From contig NZ_JABFVK010000038.1 in NCBI RefSeq assembly GCF_013362815.1, positions 29,541 to 93,540 on the forward strand: a stretch of 64,000 bases of DNA, given 5' to 3'. The stretch comes from Hamadaea sp. (GTDB taxonomy: Bacteria > Actinomycetota > Actinomycetes > Mycobacteriales > Micromonosporaceae). A program made the translations under genes and the position numbers. Below, piece after piece: positions 17,579-26,396 of the stretch (its first letter is position 1; each line of letters begins with the position of its first letter). Under the pieces are notes generated by a model that was not told where the DNA came from, made no database searches, and saw only the letters and a program-made list of their open reading frames with translations.

Positions 17579-18520
17579 CTAGAGGAGCCCCTGGCGAGCG
17601 GCAGCGAGCCCAGCCTGAAACCGCGTACGAGCGCCAAGCCGCTCCATCAACTCGCTAGTGCGCCGATGAACGGTACGCACACTGATGCCGAGCTGCCGAG
17701 CGATGGCTTCGTCCTTCAACCCGGCGGCCAAGAGCGTCACCAATTCGGAGTCGGGAGCCGCCGACGGAGTGGCGAAGACGGGCACGGCGACGTTCCAGAG
17801 CAGGTCGAAGAGCCGGATGAGCGCGTCGAGCAATGTGGACGCGTACACGACGAGGGCGCTGTCCACCATCGCGTCCCGGTCGGCGGTGAACGGCAGGATC
17901 GCCGCCGAGCGATCGGAGATCGCGAGTTTGAGCGGGACGTCGCAGACCCGTGCTTCCTCGCCGGCGTCGACCGCCGCCCGGATCAGCCGGAGCGCGCCGG
18001 GCAGCTCCAACGCCTCCGGCGCGTAGATGCCGCGGAGGCGTACGCCCCGGTTCAGCAGGTCGTTCTCGCCTGGGTTCGGCTCACTCGGGTTCTGCGCGTA
18101 CGGGGGCCGGTCGAGCACCAGCAACTCTTGCCGGGTCGACTGTTGCAGCTGCTGGAATCGGGTGGCCACCGCCTCCCGCCCGAAGACGATCTCCAACTCC
18201 TCTTCGGGCCGGTGCCGGCGATCGGCGGGCAGGTCGGCCAGGAGCAGCTGGGCGGCTTGACGGGTCGCGGCCAGCTCCTGCTGACGCCGCGCGATCAGCG
18301 CCTCGACAGCCGTGTCGGGCCGCGCCGCCACATAGCGGGTGGGCCGCCCGGCCAACCGGCTCACCAGTCCGCATTCCGCGAGGCGGTGCAGCGATTGCCG
18401 GACCGCTCGCGCACCGCGTCCCGACCGCTCGGTCAGCTCGGCCGGAGTGAGACCTCGTTCCCGAAGCAGCATCCGATAGAGCGCCTCGTCCTCTTCGCCA
18501 ACCCCCAGGGCCTGGAGCAT
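17579..18520 (-). CDS. TrmB/LuxR-type transcriptional regulator
   Basis: 313-aa regulator with an N-terminal TrmB-like winged helix (GLTPAELTERSGRGARAVRQSLHRLAE), a middle sensor-like domain and a C-terminal LuxR-type helix-turn-helix (LLAAGLKDEAIARQLGISVRTVHRRTSELMERL). This two-headed arrangement is common in actinomycete regulators next to secreted enzymes. ATG 18520 is chosen because GGGAGGT lies five bases upstream; the longer version begins inside a palindrome. It is divergent from the secreted propeller gene at 18615, which it probably controls along with itself. The ligand is unknown. Confidence 0.82.
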   Translation of the reverse strand: MLQALGVGEEDEALYRMLLRERGLTPAELTERSGRGARAVRQSLHRLAECGLVSRLAGRPTRYVAARPDTAVEALIARRQQELAATRQAAQLLLADLPADRRHRPEEELEIVFGREAVATRFQQLQQSTRQELLVLDRPPYAQNPSEPNPGENDLLNRGVRLRGIYAPEALELPGALRLIRAAVDAGEEARVCDVPLKLAISDRSAAILPFTADRDAMVDSALVVYASTLLDALIRLFDLLWNVAVPVFATPSAAPDSELVTLLAAGLKDEAIARQLGISVRTVHRRTSELMERLGARTRFQAGLAAARQGLL

Positions 18521-18535
18521 CGCGTACCTCCCACT

Positions 18536-18553
18536 GTGGCCTATTAAGGCCAC
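18536..18553. promoter_or_regulatory. Palindrome GTGGCCT-N4-AGGCCAC
   Basis: A perfect 7-bp inverted repeat in the gap between the regulator at 18520 and the secreted protein at 18615, the natural place for the regulator's own operator. Confidence 0.55.
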
Positions 18554-18614
18554 GGCAGGATCTTGCCACCGGTTCGCCTTTACGGGCCAGGCCCAGAACC
18601 GATATCAAGATCAT

Positions 18615-19757
18615 GTGGTACGCAGAAAGCACGCAATCCTCGCGGGCGCGGCAAGCGCCCTCATCCTGATGAGCACCGTCGTCGGCGGTGTTCCGGCGCA
18701 GGCCGCGCCCACCTGGTCCGTCCCGGCGTGCGGGCAGGTGACCGGCGGCGCCGGCGGCCTGACCTTCACCTGGAGCGACGGGCATTATCTGACCCGCACC
18801 GCCACCGAGCTGCGGCCGATCACGGTGGTCTCCGACATCGAGGCGCTCGCCGCGCCGAACACCCTGCTGGCCGTGGACGACTTCGGCAAGCTCTCGCAGA
18901 GCCGGGACGCGGGCTGCAGCTGGACGCAGATCGCGACGCTGGGCGGTCAGCCCCCGTACGCCATCACCGCCGCGGGCGGGGCGAGCGCGTACGTGTGGTC
19001 GCGGGCGAACGACGAGCTGCTCTACCGCGTCGACGGCACCAAGGTGACCGAGCTGCCCCGGATTCCGTCGGCCGAGGTCGGCAACCTGCTCGCCCTCGCC
19101 GTCGACGGCAAGCACCTGCGGGCGGTGACCTCCACCGGCGTTGTGCTCGACTCGGTGGACGGCGGGCAGTCGTTCCAGCGTCGGGGTGTGACTCCGCAGC
19201 CGGTGCTCGGCTGGTGGATCTGGGGTTACGAGGGCTCGATCGGCCGGAACCTCGACCACATCGTGCTCGGCACCAGCAGCGACGGTGTGTACACGACCTT
19301 CGACGGCGGGTTCACCTGGACTTCGTCCAGGCTGTCGGCCGAGCCGAAGCACCGGATCAACGTCTTCAGCGTCGCGGTCTCGCCCGCCGACGAGAACGTG
19401 GTCTGGGCCGAAGGGCTCGACACCACCGAGCTGGACGCGGGCAACACTCGCGCGCAGGGCCGCCACCTCTGGCGGTCGACCGACGGCGGCCGGACCTTCA
19501 CGGTCGCGGTCGACCACGACCCCGCCACGGTGACGCTGACCAACGGCGTACCGCTGGCTCCGCATCCGACCGACCCCGACGTCGTGTACTTCGAGTACGG
19601 CACCTGGTTCGCCAACTACGGCACCGACCTGTACGCCTACGACGCGGGCACCGGGCGGCTGTCGACCGGGCACAGCGGCCAGGACGGCATCAACGCCATC
19701 ACCTTCAACCCCGCGTTCCCCCAGGTGCTCTACCTGGGCCTAGTCGAGGTCCGCTGA
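18615..19757 (+). CDS. Secreted beta-propeller (BNR/Asp-box) protein
   Basis: Exported 380-aa protein: basic n-region, hydrophobic core AILAGAASALILMSTVVG and AQAA cleavage site. The mature part carries Asp-box repeats of the S/T-x-D-G-G-x-T/S-F/W type: SVDGGQSFQ, TFDGGFTW and STDGGRTF, plus a related SRDAGCSWTQ. These mark a sialidase/sortilin-type propeller, but no sialidase catalytic RIP motif or Arg triad is evident, so a binding or structural role is more likely. The start is GTG 18615; no strong ribosome binding site is seen. A perfect 12-bp terminator hairpin follows. Probably controlled by the divergent regulator. Confidence 0.82.
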   Translation: MVRRKHAILAGAASALILMSTVVGGVPAQAAPTWSVPACGQVTGGAGGLTFTWSDGHYLTRTATELRPITVVSDIEALAAPNTLLAVDDFGKLSQSRDAGCSWTQIATLGGQPPYAITAAGGASAYVWSRANDELLYRVDGTKVTELPRIPSAEVGNLLALAVDGKHLRAVTSTGVVLDSVDGGQSFQRRGVTPQPVLGWWIWGYEGSIGRNLDHIVLGTSSDGVYTTFDGGFTWTSSRLSAEPKHRINVFSVAVSPADENVVWAEGLDTTELDAGNTRAQGRHLWRSTDGGRTFTVAVDHDPATVTLTNGVPLAPHPTDPDVVYFEYGTWFANYGTDLYAYDAGTGRLSTGHSGQDGINAITFNPAFPQVLYLGLVEVR

Positions 19758-19786
19758 GCTTCCGCCAGAACCCGGCGGCCTCCTTG

Positions 19787-19820
19787 GGGCCCGGCGCCTT
19801 GTCCGATAGGCGCCGGGCCC
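19787..19820. terminator. Bidirectional terminator hairpin
   Basis: A perfect 12-bp stem gggcccggcgcc/ggcgccgggccc with a 10-base loop lies between the convergent genes ending at 19757 and 19829. No long T-run, as usual in actinomycetes. Confidence 0.8.
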
Positions 19821-19828
19821 TGTTCGCG

Positions 19829-21046
19829 TCAGGCGGACGGCGCATCGACGTACGCGACCTCCTCGCGGACGATCCGGCCACCCTGGACGGTGTAGAGCGT
19901 CAGCTTGCGGGCGCTTCGGCGTACGCCGCTGGGCTTGTGCGTCTGGTCGAAGGTGAACTTGACGGCGAACTGCTCGCCCGCCCCGTCACCGAGGAAGGGC
20001 CCGTCCGCGGTCACCTCGTGGATCTCGTAGTCGGCGGTGAGCCGCTGGGCGTTCTTCATGATCTCCTCGAGGCCGGCGACCTCGGCGACACCTTCCAGGG
20101 GTGCGACGCGGATCATGTCCGGCGCGAGCAGCGGCATCGTCTCGGCGAGCGCGCCCCGCCGCAGCGCGCCGACGTACGCCTCCGCGACGTCGCCGGTCGA
20201 GCGGAAGTCGGCGGCGTGGTCGGCCGCCCAGTCCGCGAAGGTACGCGCCGGATGGCCGGTGAGCTGCTCGACCGTGTCCACCACCGGCTCCGGTTCGGTG
20301 ACGATGGACGCCCAGTGGGCGAGCGCCCGGTCGACGAACTCCGCGTTGCCCCACATCGCCAGCATCTGGGCCCGCGCCTCCTCCGCCGACTGCTCCTCGA
20401 AGCGCAGCGGGCGGCCGATCGTCTCGCCGATGATGCGTACCTGGTCAGCCTGGCTCACCGTGGCGGGGCCGGTCAGGATGTAGCTCTGCCCGGTGTGGCC
20501 GGCTTCGGTGAGCGCCACGACGGCGACCGCCGCGAGATCGGCCTCGTGGATCAGCGACCGCTGCGCTCCGGCATACGGGGCTCGGACGACGTCGCCCGTA
20601 CGGATCTGGCTCGCCCAGCTCAGAGTGTTCGTGGCGAACCCACCGGCCCGCAGGAACGTCCATTCCACCCCGGACCGGCGGATCAGATCCTCGATCTCGC
20701 CCCAGACGCCGTTCTCCGCCGGGCTCACGTCGTCGCGGACGGAGAACGCCGACAGGTACACCACCTTGCGGGCGTTTTTGGCGATCGTCTCGATCACCGG
20801 AGCGGCCCCTTCAGCCGACCGGAACGGCCAGAGCAGGAACACGGAGTCGACGCCGTCGAGCGCGTCCCGAAGCGACTCCGCATCGGTCAAGTCTCCGGCG
20901 TACGCCTGGACGCCGTCCGGCAGTCCGGCCGAGGCGGGGTTGCGGGTGAGGGCGCGGACCGGCAGATCGGTGCGGGCCAGGGAAGCGGTCACGTGGCGGC
21001 CGACGTTGCCCGTCGCGCCGATGATCAGTGTCGTCATGCGTTTCAT
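19829..21046 (-). CDS. NmrA-like NAD(P)-binding protein fused to a SnoaL-like domain
   Basis: 405-aa two-domain protein. Residues 1-280 form an NmrA/atypical SDR domain: LIIGATGNVGRHV cofactor loop, ALTRNP after the second strand, and no YxxxK, as in NmrA-type sensors and quinone or azo reductases. Residues about 285-405 look like a SnoaL/NTF2 cup domain (VAEAYVGALRRGALAETMPLLAPDMIRVAPLEG). Bacterial NmrA proteins usually end at about 290 residues, so the fusion is notable; NTF2 domains often bind small polyketide-like ligands. Two ATGs nine bases apart (21046, 21037) are both possible starts. Single gene. Confidence 0.82.
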   Translation of the reverse strand: MKRMTTLIIGATGNVGRHVTASLARTDLPVRALTRNPASAGLPDGVQAYAGDLTDAESLRDALDGVDSVFLLWPFRSAEGAAPVIETIAKNARKVVYLSAFSVRDDVSPAENGVWGEIEDLIRRSGVEWTFLRAGGFATNTLSWASQIRTGDVVRAPYAGAQRSLIHEADLAAVAVVALTEAGHTGQSYILTGPATVSQADQVRIIGETIGRPLRFEEQSAEEARAQMLAMWGNAEFVDRALAHWASIVTEPEPVVDTVEQLTGHPARTFADWAADHAADFRSTGDVAEAYVGALRRGALAETMPLLAPDMIRVAPLEGVAEVAGLEEIMKNAQRLTADYEIHEVTADGPFLGDGAGEQFAVKFTFDQTHKPSGVRRSARKLTLYTVQGGRIVREEVAYVDAPSA

Positions 21047-21151
21047 CCTGAAACCTCAACCAAGGTTCAGATCCACTTTTTCGCCTGTCGGCGTACGCGG
21101 GAATATTCACGTGATTGCCGTTAACGCGGACGGCGCAGTCTACTGACTGGC

Positions 21152-22399
21152 ATGCATAAATGGAGAAGTCTCATCGTCGTGGCGGGCCTCGCCGCGGCCA
21201 CGCTGGCCGGACCGCAGGCGGCGCTGGCCGCCCCGGTGACGAGCGCCGTCTTCAACGATCCGACCGGTACCGCCGCAGACAAGGCGCTGCTCCAGAACAA
21301 GATCGTCGAACTGATCGGCACCGCACCGGCCGGGTCGCGAATCCGGATGGCGATGTACTACGCCGACGATGCGACGATCCCGAATGCGCTGATCGCAGCA
21401 CACCAGCGCGGCGTGAACGTCCAGGTCATCTTCGACGGCCGGGAGACCGCCGAGACGTTGTGGCCGTCGCTGACCGCCGAACTCGGCACCTCGCTGTCGG
21501 CGGCGAGCTGGGCGCTGGCCTGCCCGAGCGGCCGGGGCTGCATCGGCAGCCGCGTCCTGGGCAGCGTCGCCTCCATCAACCACAACAAGTTCTTCCTGTT
21601 CTCCAGCACCGGCGGTGCGGCGAACGTCGTCGTGCAGTCGTCGGCCAACCTGCACAACGGGCGCGACGGCCTCGGCGGCTGGAACAACGCCCTGATCCTC
21701 GTCGGCAACACCGCCGCCTACGACTACTACAGCGGCTACTTCGACGATCTGAAGGGGCGGGTCGTCAACAACAACTACTACGACACGCGTACGCCGCTCC
21801 AGGCGGGCAACTCGAAGATCTTCTTCTACCCGCGCCAGGAGCAGTCGGGGACCAGCCCCTATCAGAACCCGGCCGAGGACACGATCTACACGATCCTGTC
21901 CAACGTGGACTGCTTCGGGAACTCCGTCGTGGGTACACAAGACGGCACCCACCGGACGATCATCCGCGTCGCGATGTCGATCTTCAGCCGCGACTACCTC
22001 GCCAAGAAGCTCTGGGACCTGGACGCGGCCGGTTGCTACGTGGAGGTCGTCGAGACCTACCACCCCGGCTCCGACCTGGAAGTCAGCGCGATGAAGAAGC
22101 TGCTCGCGGCGGCCGGGAGTTATCGCGGGCCGGCGGTCAAGTACTACTGCGACACCGACTCGATCTGGATCCACTCGAAGTACTTCGAGGTCGAAGGGGT
22201 CTACTACGCCAAGCCCGACCGCAAGATCGTCTGGACCGGCAGCCACAACTGGAGCACCAACTCACTGCGGCAGGCCGACGAGGCCGTCCTTCAGCTGGAG
22301 GACAGCACGGTGTTCGACGCGTACACGGCGAACTTCCGCGCCATCCGGGACAGCTCGACCATTCGCAGCGTCGCCAACGGCGGCACGGCGAGCTGCTGA
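21152..22399 (+). CDS. Secreted phospholipase D-like protein
   Basis: Exported 415-aa protein with signal peptide residues 1-27 ending AALA-AP. Two PLD-type half-sites are present: NHNKFFLFS followed by QSSANL, and IHSKYFEVEG followed by GSHNWS. Each keeps the His and Lys of HxKxxxxD, but the Asp is Ser in the first and Glu in the second. Many actinobacterial PLD-like proteins vary at this place, so activity as phospholipase, nuclease or neither cannot be decided. The spacing of the halves and SSANL/GSHNWS strands support a normal fold. A family B repeat follows the stop. Confidence 0.86.
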   Translation: MHKWRSLIVVAGLAAATLAGPQAALAAPVTSAVFNDPTGTAADKALLQNKIVELIGTAPAGSRIRMAMYYADDATIPNALIAAHQRGVNVQVIFDGRETAETLWPSLTAELGTSLSAASWALACPSGRGCIGSRVLGSVASINHNKFFLFSSTGGAANVVVQSSANLHNGRDGLGGWNNALILVGNTAAYDYYSGYFDDLKGRVVNNNYYDTRTPLQAGNSKIFFYPRQEQSGTSPYQNPAEDTIYTILSNVDCFGNSVVGTQDGTHRTIIRVAMSIFSRDYLAKKLWDLDAAGCYVEVVETYHPGSDLEVSAMKKLLAAAGSYRGPAVKYYCDTDSIWIHSKYFEVEGVYYAKPDRKIVWTGSHNWSTNSLRQADEAVLQLEDSTVFDAYTANFRAIRDSSTIRSVANGGTASC

Positions 22400-22406
22400 C
22401 GCGCGC

Positions 22407-22468
22407 GTTGATCATGAGGTTTGGGGTCGCGACACGCCGTCACGGGGGACCCTGGGTTCATGATCAAC
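22407..22468. repeat. Family B repeat, copy 3
   Basis: Arms gttgatcatga and tcatgatcaac, with gcgacacgccg inside (reverse complement of the ggcgtgtcgc core). Between convergent genes. Confidence 0.85.
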
Positions 22469-22483
22469 GGCCCGAAGTCGGGG

Positions 22484-24931
22484 TCAGGCGCGGATGCGGA
22501 GGTTGGTCGGGTCGTAGAGGGGGCGGAGGGAGACGCGGGCGGGGTGCACCGAGCCCGCGATCTCGATCGTCCACTCGGCACTGTCGAGGTACGCGGACGT
22601 GACCGGCTGGTCGGCCTCCACCATCGCGAGGCCGACCGCCCCGCCGAGGGTGAACCCGTAGGACGCCGCCCGCACATACCCGACCGGTACGCCGTCACGC
22701 CGCAGCACCTCGCCGTGGAACAGCAGCGGTTTGGGGTCGGCGACGAGCACCTGCACCAGCCGGCGCTTCGGCGTACCGGCCTCTTTCAATGCGCGGGCCG
22801 CGGCGAGGCCGACGAACGACGGCTTGTCGAGGGCGACGGCGAAACCGAGTCCGGCCTCGAACACGTTGTCGGTGTTGTCGATGTCGTGCCCGTAGTCCCG
22901 GTACGCCTTCTCCATCCGCAGGCTGGACAGCGCCTTCAGCCCGGCGTGCACCAGCCCGTGCCGCTCCCCCGCCGCCACCAGGCGGTCGTAGACGTGCACC
23001 GCCTGCTCGGCCGGAATGTAGAGCTCGTAGCCGAGTTCGCCGAGATAGGTGATGCGTACGCAGAGCACGCGCGCGAAGCCGAGGTCGATCTCCCGGGCGG
23101 CCCGATAGGGGAACGCCTCGTTCGACATGTCGGCCGTCGTCACGTCGGCCAGCAGCGCCCGGGACAGGGGACCTTGGATGTTGATCTGGGCGTACGCCCC
23201 GGTCACGTCGGTGACGAAGGCATGCCGGTCGGCGCAGAACCGCTGCAACCTCGTGAGCACGTGCCGATGCGCGGTGTCGCTCGCCACCACCCAGAACGAG
23301 TCCTCGGCGAGCCGGGTCACCGTGAGGTCGGCTTCGAGAGTCGCCCCTTCGTTGAGCCACTGCGTATAGGTAAGCAGTCCATCCGATGTGGAGACCCGGT
23401 TGGCCGACAGTTCCTCCAGCACCGCTTCGGCATCGTTGCCCTGCACTAGGAACTTGGCCATGAAGCTCATGTCCATGAGGATCACGCCCTCGCGGGCGGC
23501 GGTGTGCTCGGCTTCCCAATAGGGGAACCAGTTCTGGCGTTCCCACGAGAGCTCTTCGATCCGCGGCTCCACCCCCGGTGGGGCGTACCAGTCGGGGCTC
23601 TCCCAGCCGCTCACGTCCTTGAAGTACGCACCCCGCTCGACCAGCCGCGAATGCAGCGGCGACAGCTTCGCTCCCCGGGCGGTCTGCATGGACCGGCCCG
23701 GGTAGTGCGTCTGATACACCATGCCCAGCGATTCGACCGTACGCGTCGCCCGGTATTCCGGGTTCCGCTGGTACGGGTGCAGCCGGTCGATGTTGACGCC
23801 GGTGACGTCCCAGTCGGGGCGGCCGTCGACGATCCACTGCGCGACCGCCCGGCCGAGGCCGCCGCCGGTGAGGATGCCGATCGAGTTGAGCCCGGCCGCC
23901 ACGAAGTAGTTCCGCAGCTCCGGTGCCTCGCCGATGATGGGCGCGAGGTCGGGCGTGAACGATTCGGGACCGCAGAAGAACTTCTTGACGCCCCGGTCGA
24001 GCGTGATCGGTATGCGCCGCATCGCCTTCTCCAGGTACGGCCCCATCCGCTCCCAGTCCGGGGGCAGTTCGCCGAAGGAGAAGCCTTCCGGGATCCGCCC
24101 GACGTTCCACGGCGCGCATTCGGTCTCGAACAACCCGACCATCAGGCCGGCGCCTTCCTCGCGGTAGTAGCCGTAGGACGACGGGTCCTCCAGCACCGGC
24201 AGGTCGCCGTGCACCTCCGCGATCGGCTCGGTGATGAGGTAGTAGTGCTCGGCCGCCTGCAACGGGATGTTCACCCCGGCCAGTTCGCCCAGTTGGCGGG
24301 CCCACATGCCGGCCGCGTTCACCACGTACTCGGCTTCGATGTCACCTTCCGCTGTGCGTACCCCTTGGACTCGACCACGAGCCGTGAGAAAGCCCGTGAC
24401 CGGAAGGCCCTCGATGATCTTGACCCCGCGTTGGCGCGCGCCTTTGGCGAGAGACATGGTGACATCGACCGGATTGACCCGGCCGTCGTCGGCGACATAG
24501 AAGCCCGCGAGCAGGTCGTCGGTCTGCGCGAGCGGGAAGAGCTCCTTGACCTCGCGCGGCGAGATCTCCTGTACGTCGACGCCCATCAGCCGGTTGAACG
24601 CGGAGACGCGCCGGTACTCCTCGAGCCGCCCGGGATCGGCCGCAACCTCGATGAACCCGACCTGCTTCAGGCCCGTGGCCAGCCCGGTCTCCGCCTCCAG
24701 ATCGCGATAGAGGTCGCGACTGTACTGCCGCCAGCGGGTCGACGTCTCCGACATCGACCCGAACGTCACCATCAGGCCCGCGGCGTGCCAGGTCGTCCCG
24801 GACGTCAGCTTGTCGCGCTCCACCAGCACCACGTCGGTCCAGCCGAGTTTGGCCAAGTGGTACGCGATACTGGTGCCGACGACGCCGCCACCCACGACGA
24901 CGACCTGTGCTCTGTCCGGAATGCGCGACAT
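22484..24931 (-). CDS. FAD-dependent dehydrogenase with GcvT domain (dimethylglycine/sarcosine dehydrogenase-like)
   Basis: Two-part enzyme of 815 aa. Residues 1-380 form a DAO-type FAD domain (VVVVGGGVVGTSIAYHLAKLGW, GTTWHAAGL, the last typical of the covalent-FAD group), followed by a linking FAO domain, then a folate-binding GcvT domain (about 430-710) and its C-terminal barrel. The family demethylates N-methyl glycines, passing the methyl group to tetrahydrofolate. ATG 24931 follows TACACT by eight bases and lacks a ribosome binding site, so it is probably leaderless; a longer open frame reaches 25189 but crosses the divergent gene. Dimethylglycine and sarcosine are the leading substrates, from betaine or choline breakdown; no partner genes are adjacent. 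Confidence 0.88.
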   Translation of the reverse strand: MSRIPDRAQVVVVGGGVVGTSIAYHLAKLGWTDVVLVERDKLTSGTTWHAAGLMVTFGSMSETSTRWRQYSRDLYRDLEAETGLATGLKQVGFIEVAADPGRLEEYRRVSAFNRLMGVDVQEISPREVKELFPLAQTDDLLAGFYVADDGRVNPVDVTMSLAKGARQRGVKIIEGLPVTGFLTARGRVQGVRTAEGDIEAEYVVNAAGMWARQLGELAGVNIPLQAAEHYYLITEPIAEVHGDLPVLEDPSSYGYYREEGAGLMVGLFETECAPWNVGRIPEGFSFGELPPDWERMGPYLEKAMRRIPITLDRGVKKFFCGPESFTPDLAPIIGEAPELRNYFVAAGLNSIGILTGGGLGRAVAQWIVDGRPDWDVTGVNIDRLHPYQRNPEYRATRTVESLGMVYQTHYPGRSMQTARGAKLSPLHSRLVERGAYFKDVSGWESPDWYAPPGVEPRIEELSWERQNWFPYWEAEHTAAREGVILMDMSFMAKFLVQGNDAEAVLEELSANRVSTSDGLLTYTQWLNEGATLEADLTVTRLAEDSFWVVASDTAHRHVLTRLQRFCADRHAFVTDVTGAYAQINIQGPLSRALLADVTTADMSNEAFPYRAAREIDLGFARVLCVRITYLGELGYELYIPAEQAVHVYDRLVAAGERHGLVHAGLKALSSLRMEKAYRDYGHDIDNTDNVFEAGLGFAVALDKPSFVGLAAARALKEAGTPKRRLVQVLVADPKPLLFHGEVLRRDGVPVGYVRAASYGFTLGGAVGLAMVEADQPVTSAYLDSAEWTIEIAGSVHPARVSLRPLYDPTNLRIRA

Positions 24932-24939
24932 GGTGGAGG

Positions 24940-24975
24940 AGTGTACAGCGCGCACACAGGCAGGTGAGATACCTT
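24940..24975. promoter_or_regulatory. Divergent leaderless -10 boxes
   Basis: Minus-strand TACACT (24940-24945) is eight bases from the ATG at 24931; plus-strand TACCTT (24970-24975) is seven from the ATG at 24983. Both genes share a 51-bp gap. Confidence 0.55.
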
Positions 24976-24982
24976 CATCGAC

Positions 24983-25360
24983 ATGGACGAGAACCGGGCC
25001 CGGCGCGTCGTCGACGCGCTCCGCGATCGAGGCGTCCCCGCACACCTGTCCCTCGGCGGCGGCTTCCGCAAGGTCGGCGTACGCGTCGCCCTGCCGGACG
25101 GCCGCGAGGCGCTCTGGGACACCGACGGCACCGCCGGACTGGAGGCGCAAGTACTCCGGGACGGAATGCTGGTCGGGTTCGTCCCGCATATCTCCGGCTC
25201 CGAGGACTTCACCGAAGAGCAGGTCATCGACGCCATCGCCCGCACCGACTACGACCAGCCGGTCGCTCGGCAGCGGGCCGAGGCTCCGCCGCCGGCGAAG
25301 CCCCTGCCCATGGAGGGCGGCTTCTTCCGCCGCTTCCGCGACGGCTTCCGCGGCAACTGA
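24983..25360 (+). CDS. Small conserved-looking protein of unknown function
   Basis: 125-aa soluble protein, no recognised family. An N-terminal alpha/beta region (RARRVVDALRDRGVPAHLS, then VGVRVALPDGREALWDTDG) suggests a small two-layer fold, and the C-terminal 35 residues are Pro/Ala-rich and then basic (FFRRFRDGFRGN). The start ATG 24983 is fixed by TACCTT seven bases upstream. Codon use is like its neighbours. Divergent from the FAD/GcvT gene. Confidence 0.7.
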   Translation: MDENRARRVVDALRDRGVPAHLSLGGGFRKVGVRVALPDGREALWDTDGTAGLEAQVLRDGMLVGFVPHISGSEDFTEEQVIDAIARTDYDQPVARQRAEAPPPAKPLPMEGGFFRRFRDGFRGN

Positions 25361-25465
25361 CCCGCCGCACCCCTTCCCCGCGGCCCCCTTTCCCCGCGGC
25401 CCCCGCCCTCTCCGCGCGCCCGCCCCGCCCGCGCGACCGCCCCGCCCGCGCGGGGTTTCCGCGCG

Positions 25466-25556
25466 ATCATGAACTAATCGGGGTGATCGACAGCGTTTTC
25501 GCAGGAAGCCGTCCGGCTAACCAGGTGATCGACTCCCCCAGCGGGTGATCAACACA
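25466..25556. repeat. Family D repeat, copy 1
   Basis: gatcatgaacta, cggggtgatcgac, gcgttttc, caggtgatcgactcc and gcgggtgatcaac occur in the same order and spacing at 43010-43099, and the end also in the element at 32359. GTGATC words point in one direction, unlike the inverted arms of family B. The C-rich stretch before it (25361-25460) contains short ccccgcggcccc repeats and no gene. Confidence 0.75.
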
Positions 25557-25563
25557 GCGCGAG

Positions 25564-25899
25564 TCAGTCGCCGAACGCCTTCGCGGAGACGATGCGCAGC
25601 TTGCCGTCCTGACCGGGCAACCGGGGCGCGCGGTACTCGACGAACAGCTGCGTACCGACGCCGACCGTGACGGCGGCTTCAGCGGGGGCGTACTCCTTGC
25701 CGGAGCCCACCCGGGGGACGACGGCCACCCGCAACCGGTGCGGACCGGCCGGGACGGCGACCGCCTCGGGTCCCCAGCTCGCGACGGAGTGGCGTACGCC
25801 GTCGACGGCGAGGATCGGAACCGTGTCCTTGTAGGAGCGTGCGACCGCCCAGGAGGGCCGGGTGAACGTCATCCGCAGGACGCCCTGACCTAGCGACAT
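25564..25899 (-). CDS. Small beta-rich protein of unknown function
   Basis: 111-aa protein without signal peptide or membrane segment. Alternating strands (VPILAVDGVRHSVASWG, VPAGPHRLRVAVV, VTVGVGTQLFVEYRAP) recall small beta-sandwich domains of the PEGA type, with the VPAGPHRL turn common to that fold. An alternative start at the tenth residue is possible. It lies 74 bp from the divergent lipoprotein gene. Function unknown. Confidence 0.62.
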   Translation of the reverse strand: MSLGQGVLRMTFTRPSWAVARSYKDTVPILAVDGVRHSVASWGPEAVAVPAGPHRLRVAVVPRVGSGKEYAPAEAAVTVGVGTQLFVEYRAPRLPGQDGKLRIVSAKAFGD

Positions 25900-25960
25900 G
25901 CCAATACTGTCCCACTTTGATGCGGTACGCGCACGGCAAGCGGCGGATATGGCAGAGCCC

Positions 25961-25966
25961 TACAGT
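25961..25966 (+). promoter_or_regulatory. -10 element TACAGT for leaderless lipoprotein gene
   Basis: TACAGT lies seven bases before the ATG at 25974 and supports that start over upstream in-frame ATGs. Confidence 0.6.
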
Positions 25967-25973
25967 GTCGACC

Positions 25974-26396
25974 ATGCGAATGACGGCCTCGATCGCGCGC
26001 TGGGCGGCGCTGCTGACCTTCCTCGGTGGATGCGCCTGCTGCTGCGGGAACTGGCCGCCGATCGGCCCTTCGCCCGACATCGAGCCCGCCGACATCGTCG
26101 GGGTCTGGGCGAGCGACGAAGGGGCCCGGCTCACCTTGAACGCGGACATGACGTTCAAGACCGAGAACCTCGAGGCGTGTGAACGGCCGGACTCCCTCGG
26201 CGTGGATTCGGACGGCGGGACCGGGACGTGGACGCTGGACGGGCCGCACCGACTCGATCCCTATCAGGACCTAACCCTCAAGTACGCGCCCTACGACGAG
26301 GCGATAGAGAGCTGGCGGGCGGCGGACGACGAGATCGTCTTCCTCTACGGCGACACCGACAACGGCGAGATCTGCTTCTTCGAGCGCGCCGACTGA
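25974..26396 (+). CDS. Putative lipoprotein
   Basis: 140-aa exported protein. The start ATG 25974 gives a lipoprotein signal: basic n-region, ARWAALLTFLGG core, then a Cys cluster (CACCCG) with LGGC as a plausible lipobox. The mature part (IVGVWASDEGARLTLNADMTFKTENL...GTGTWTLDG...EIVFLYGD) has the strand pattern and GxW motif of a small lipocalin-like beta barrel. No named family. Longer in-frame versions start inside the promoter and are rejected. Confidence 0.72.
   Translation: MRMTASIARWAALLTFLGGCACCCGNWPPIGPSPDIEPADIVGVWASDEGARLTLNADMTFKTENLEACERPDSLGVDSDGGTGTWTLDGPHRLDPYQDLTLKYAPYDEAIESWRAADDEIVFLYGDTDNGEICFFERAD

Noticed and set aside
18563..21124. 853-codon open frame on the plus strand
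   Set aside because: It covers the propeller gene in another frame and the NmrA gene in antisense, and crosses a perfect terminator; no domain signal.
22695..24305. 536-codon open frame on the minus strand
   Set aside because: Same-strand shadow of the FAD/GcvT gene; Arg/Gly-rich without motifs.
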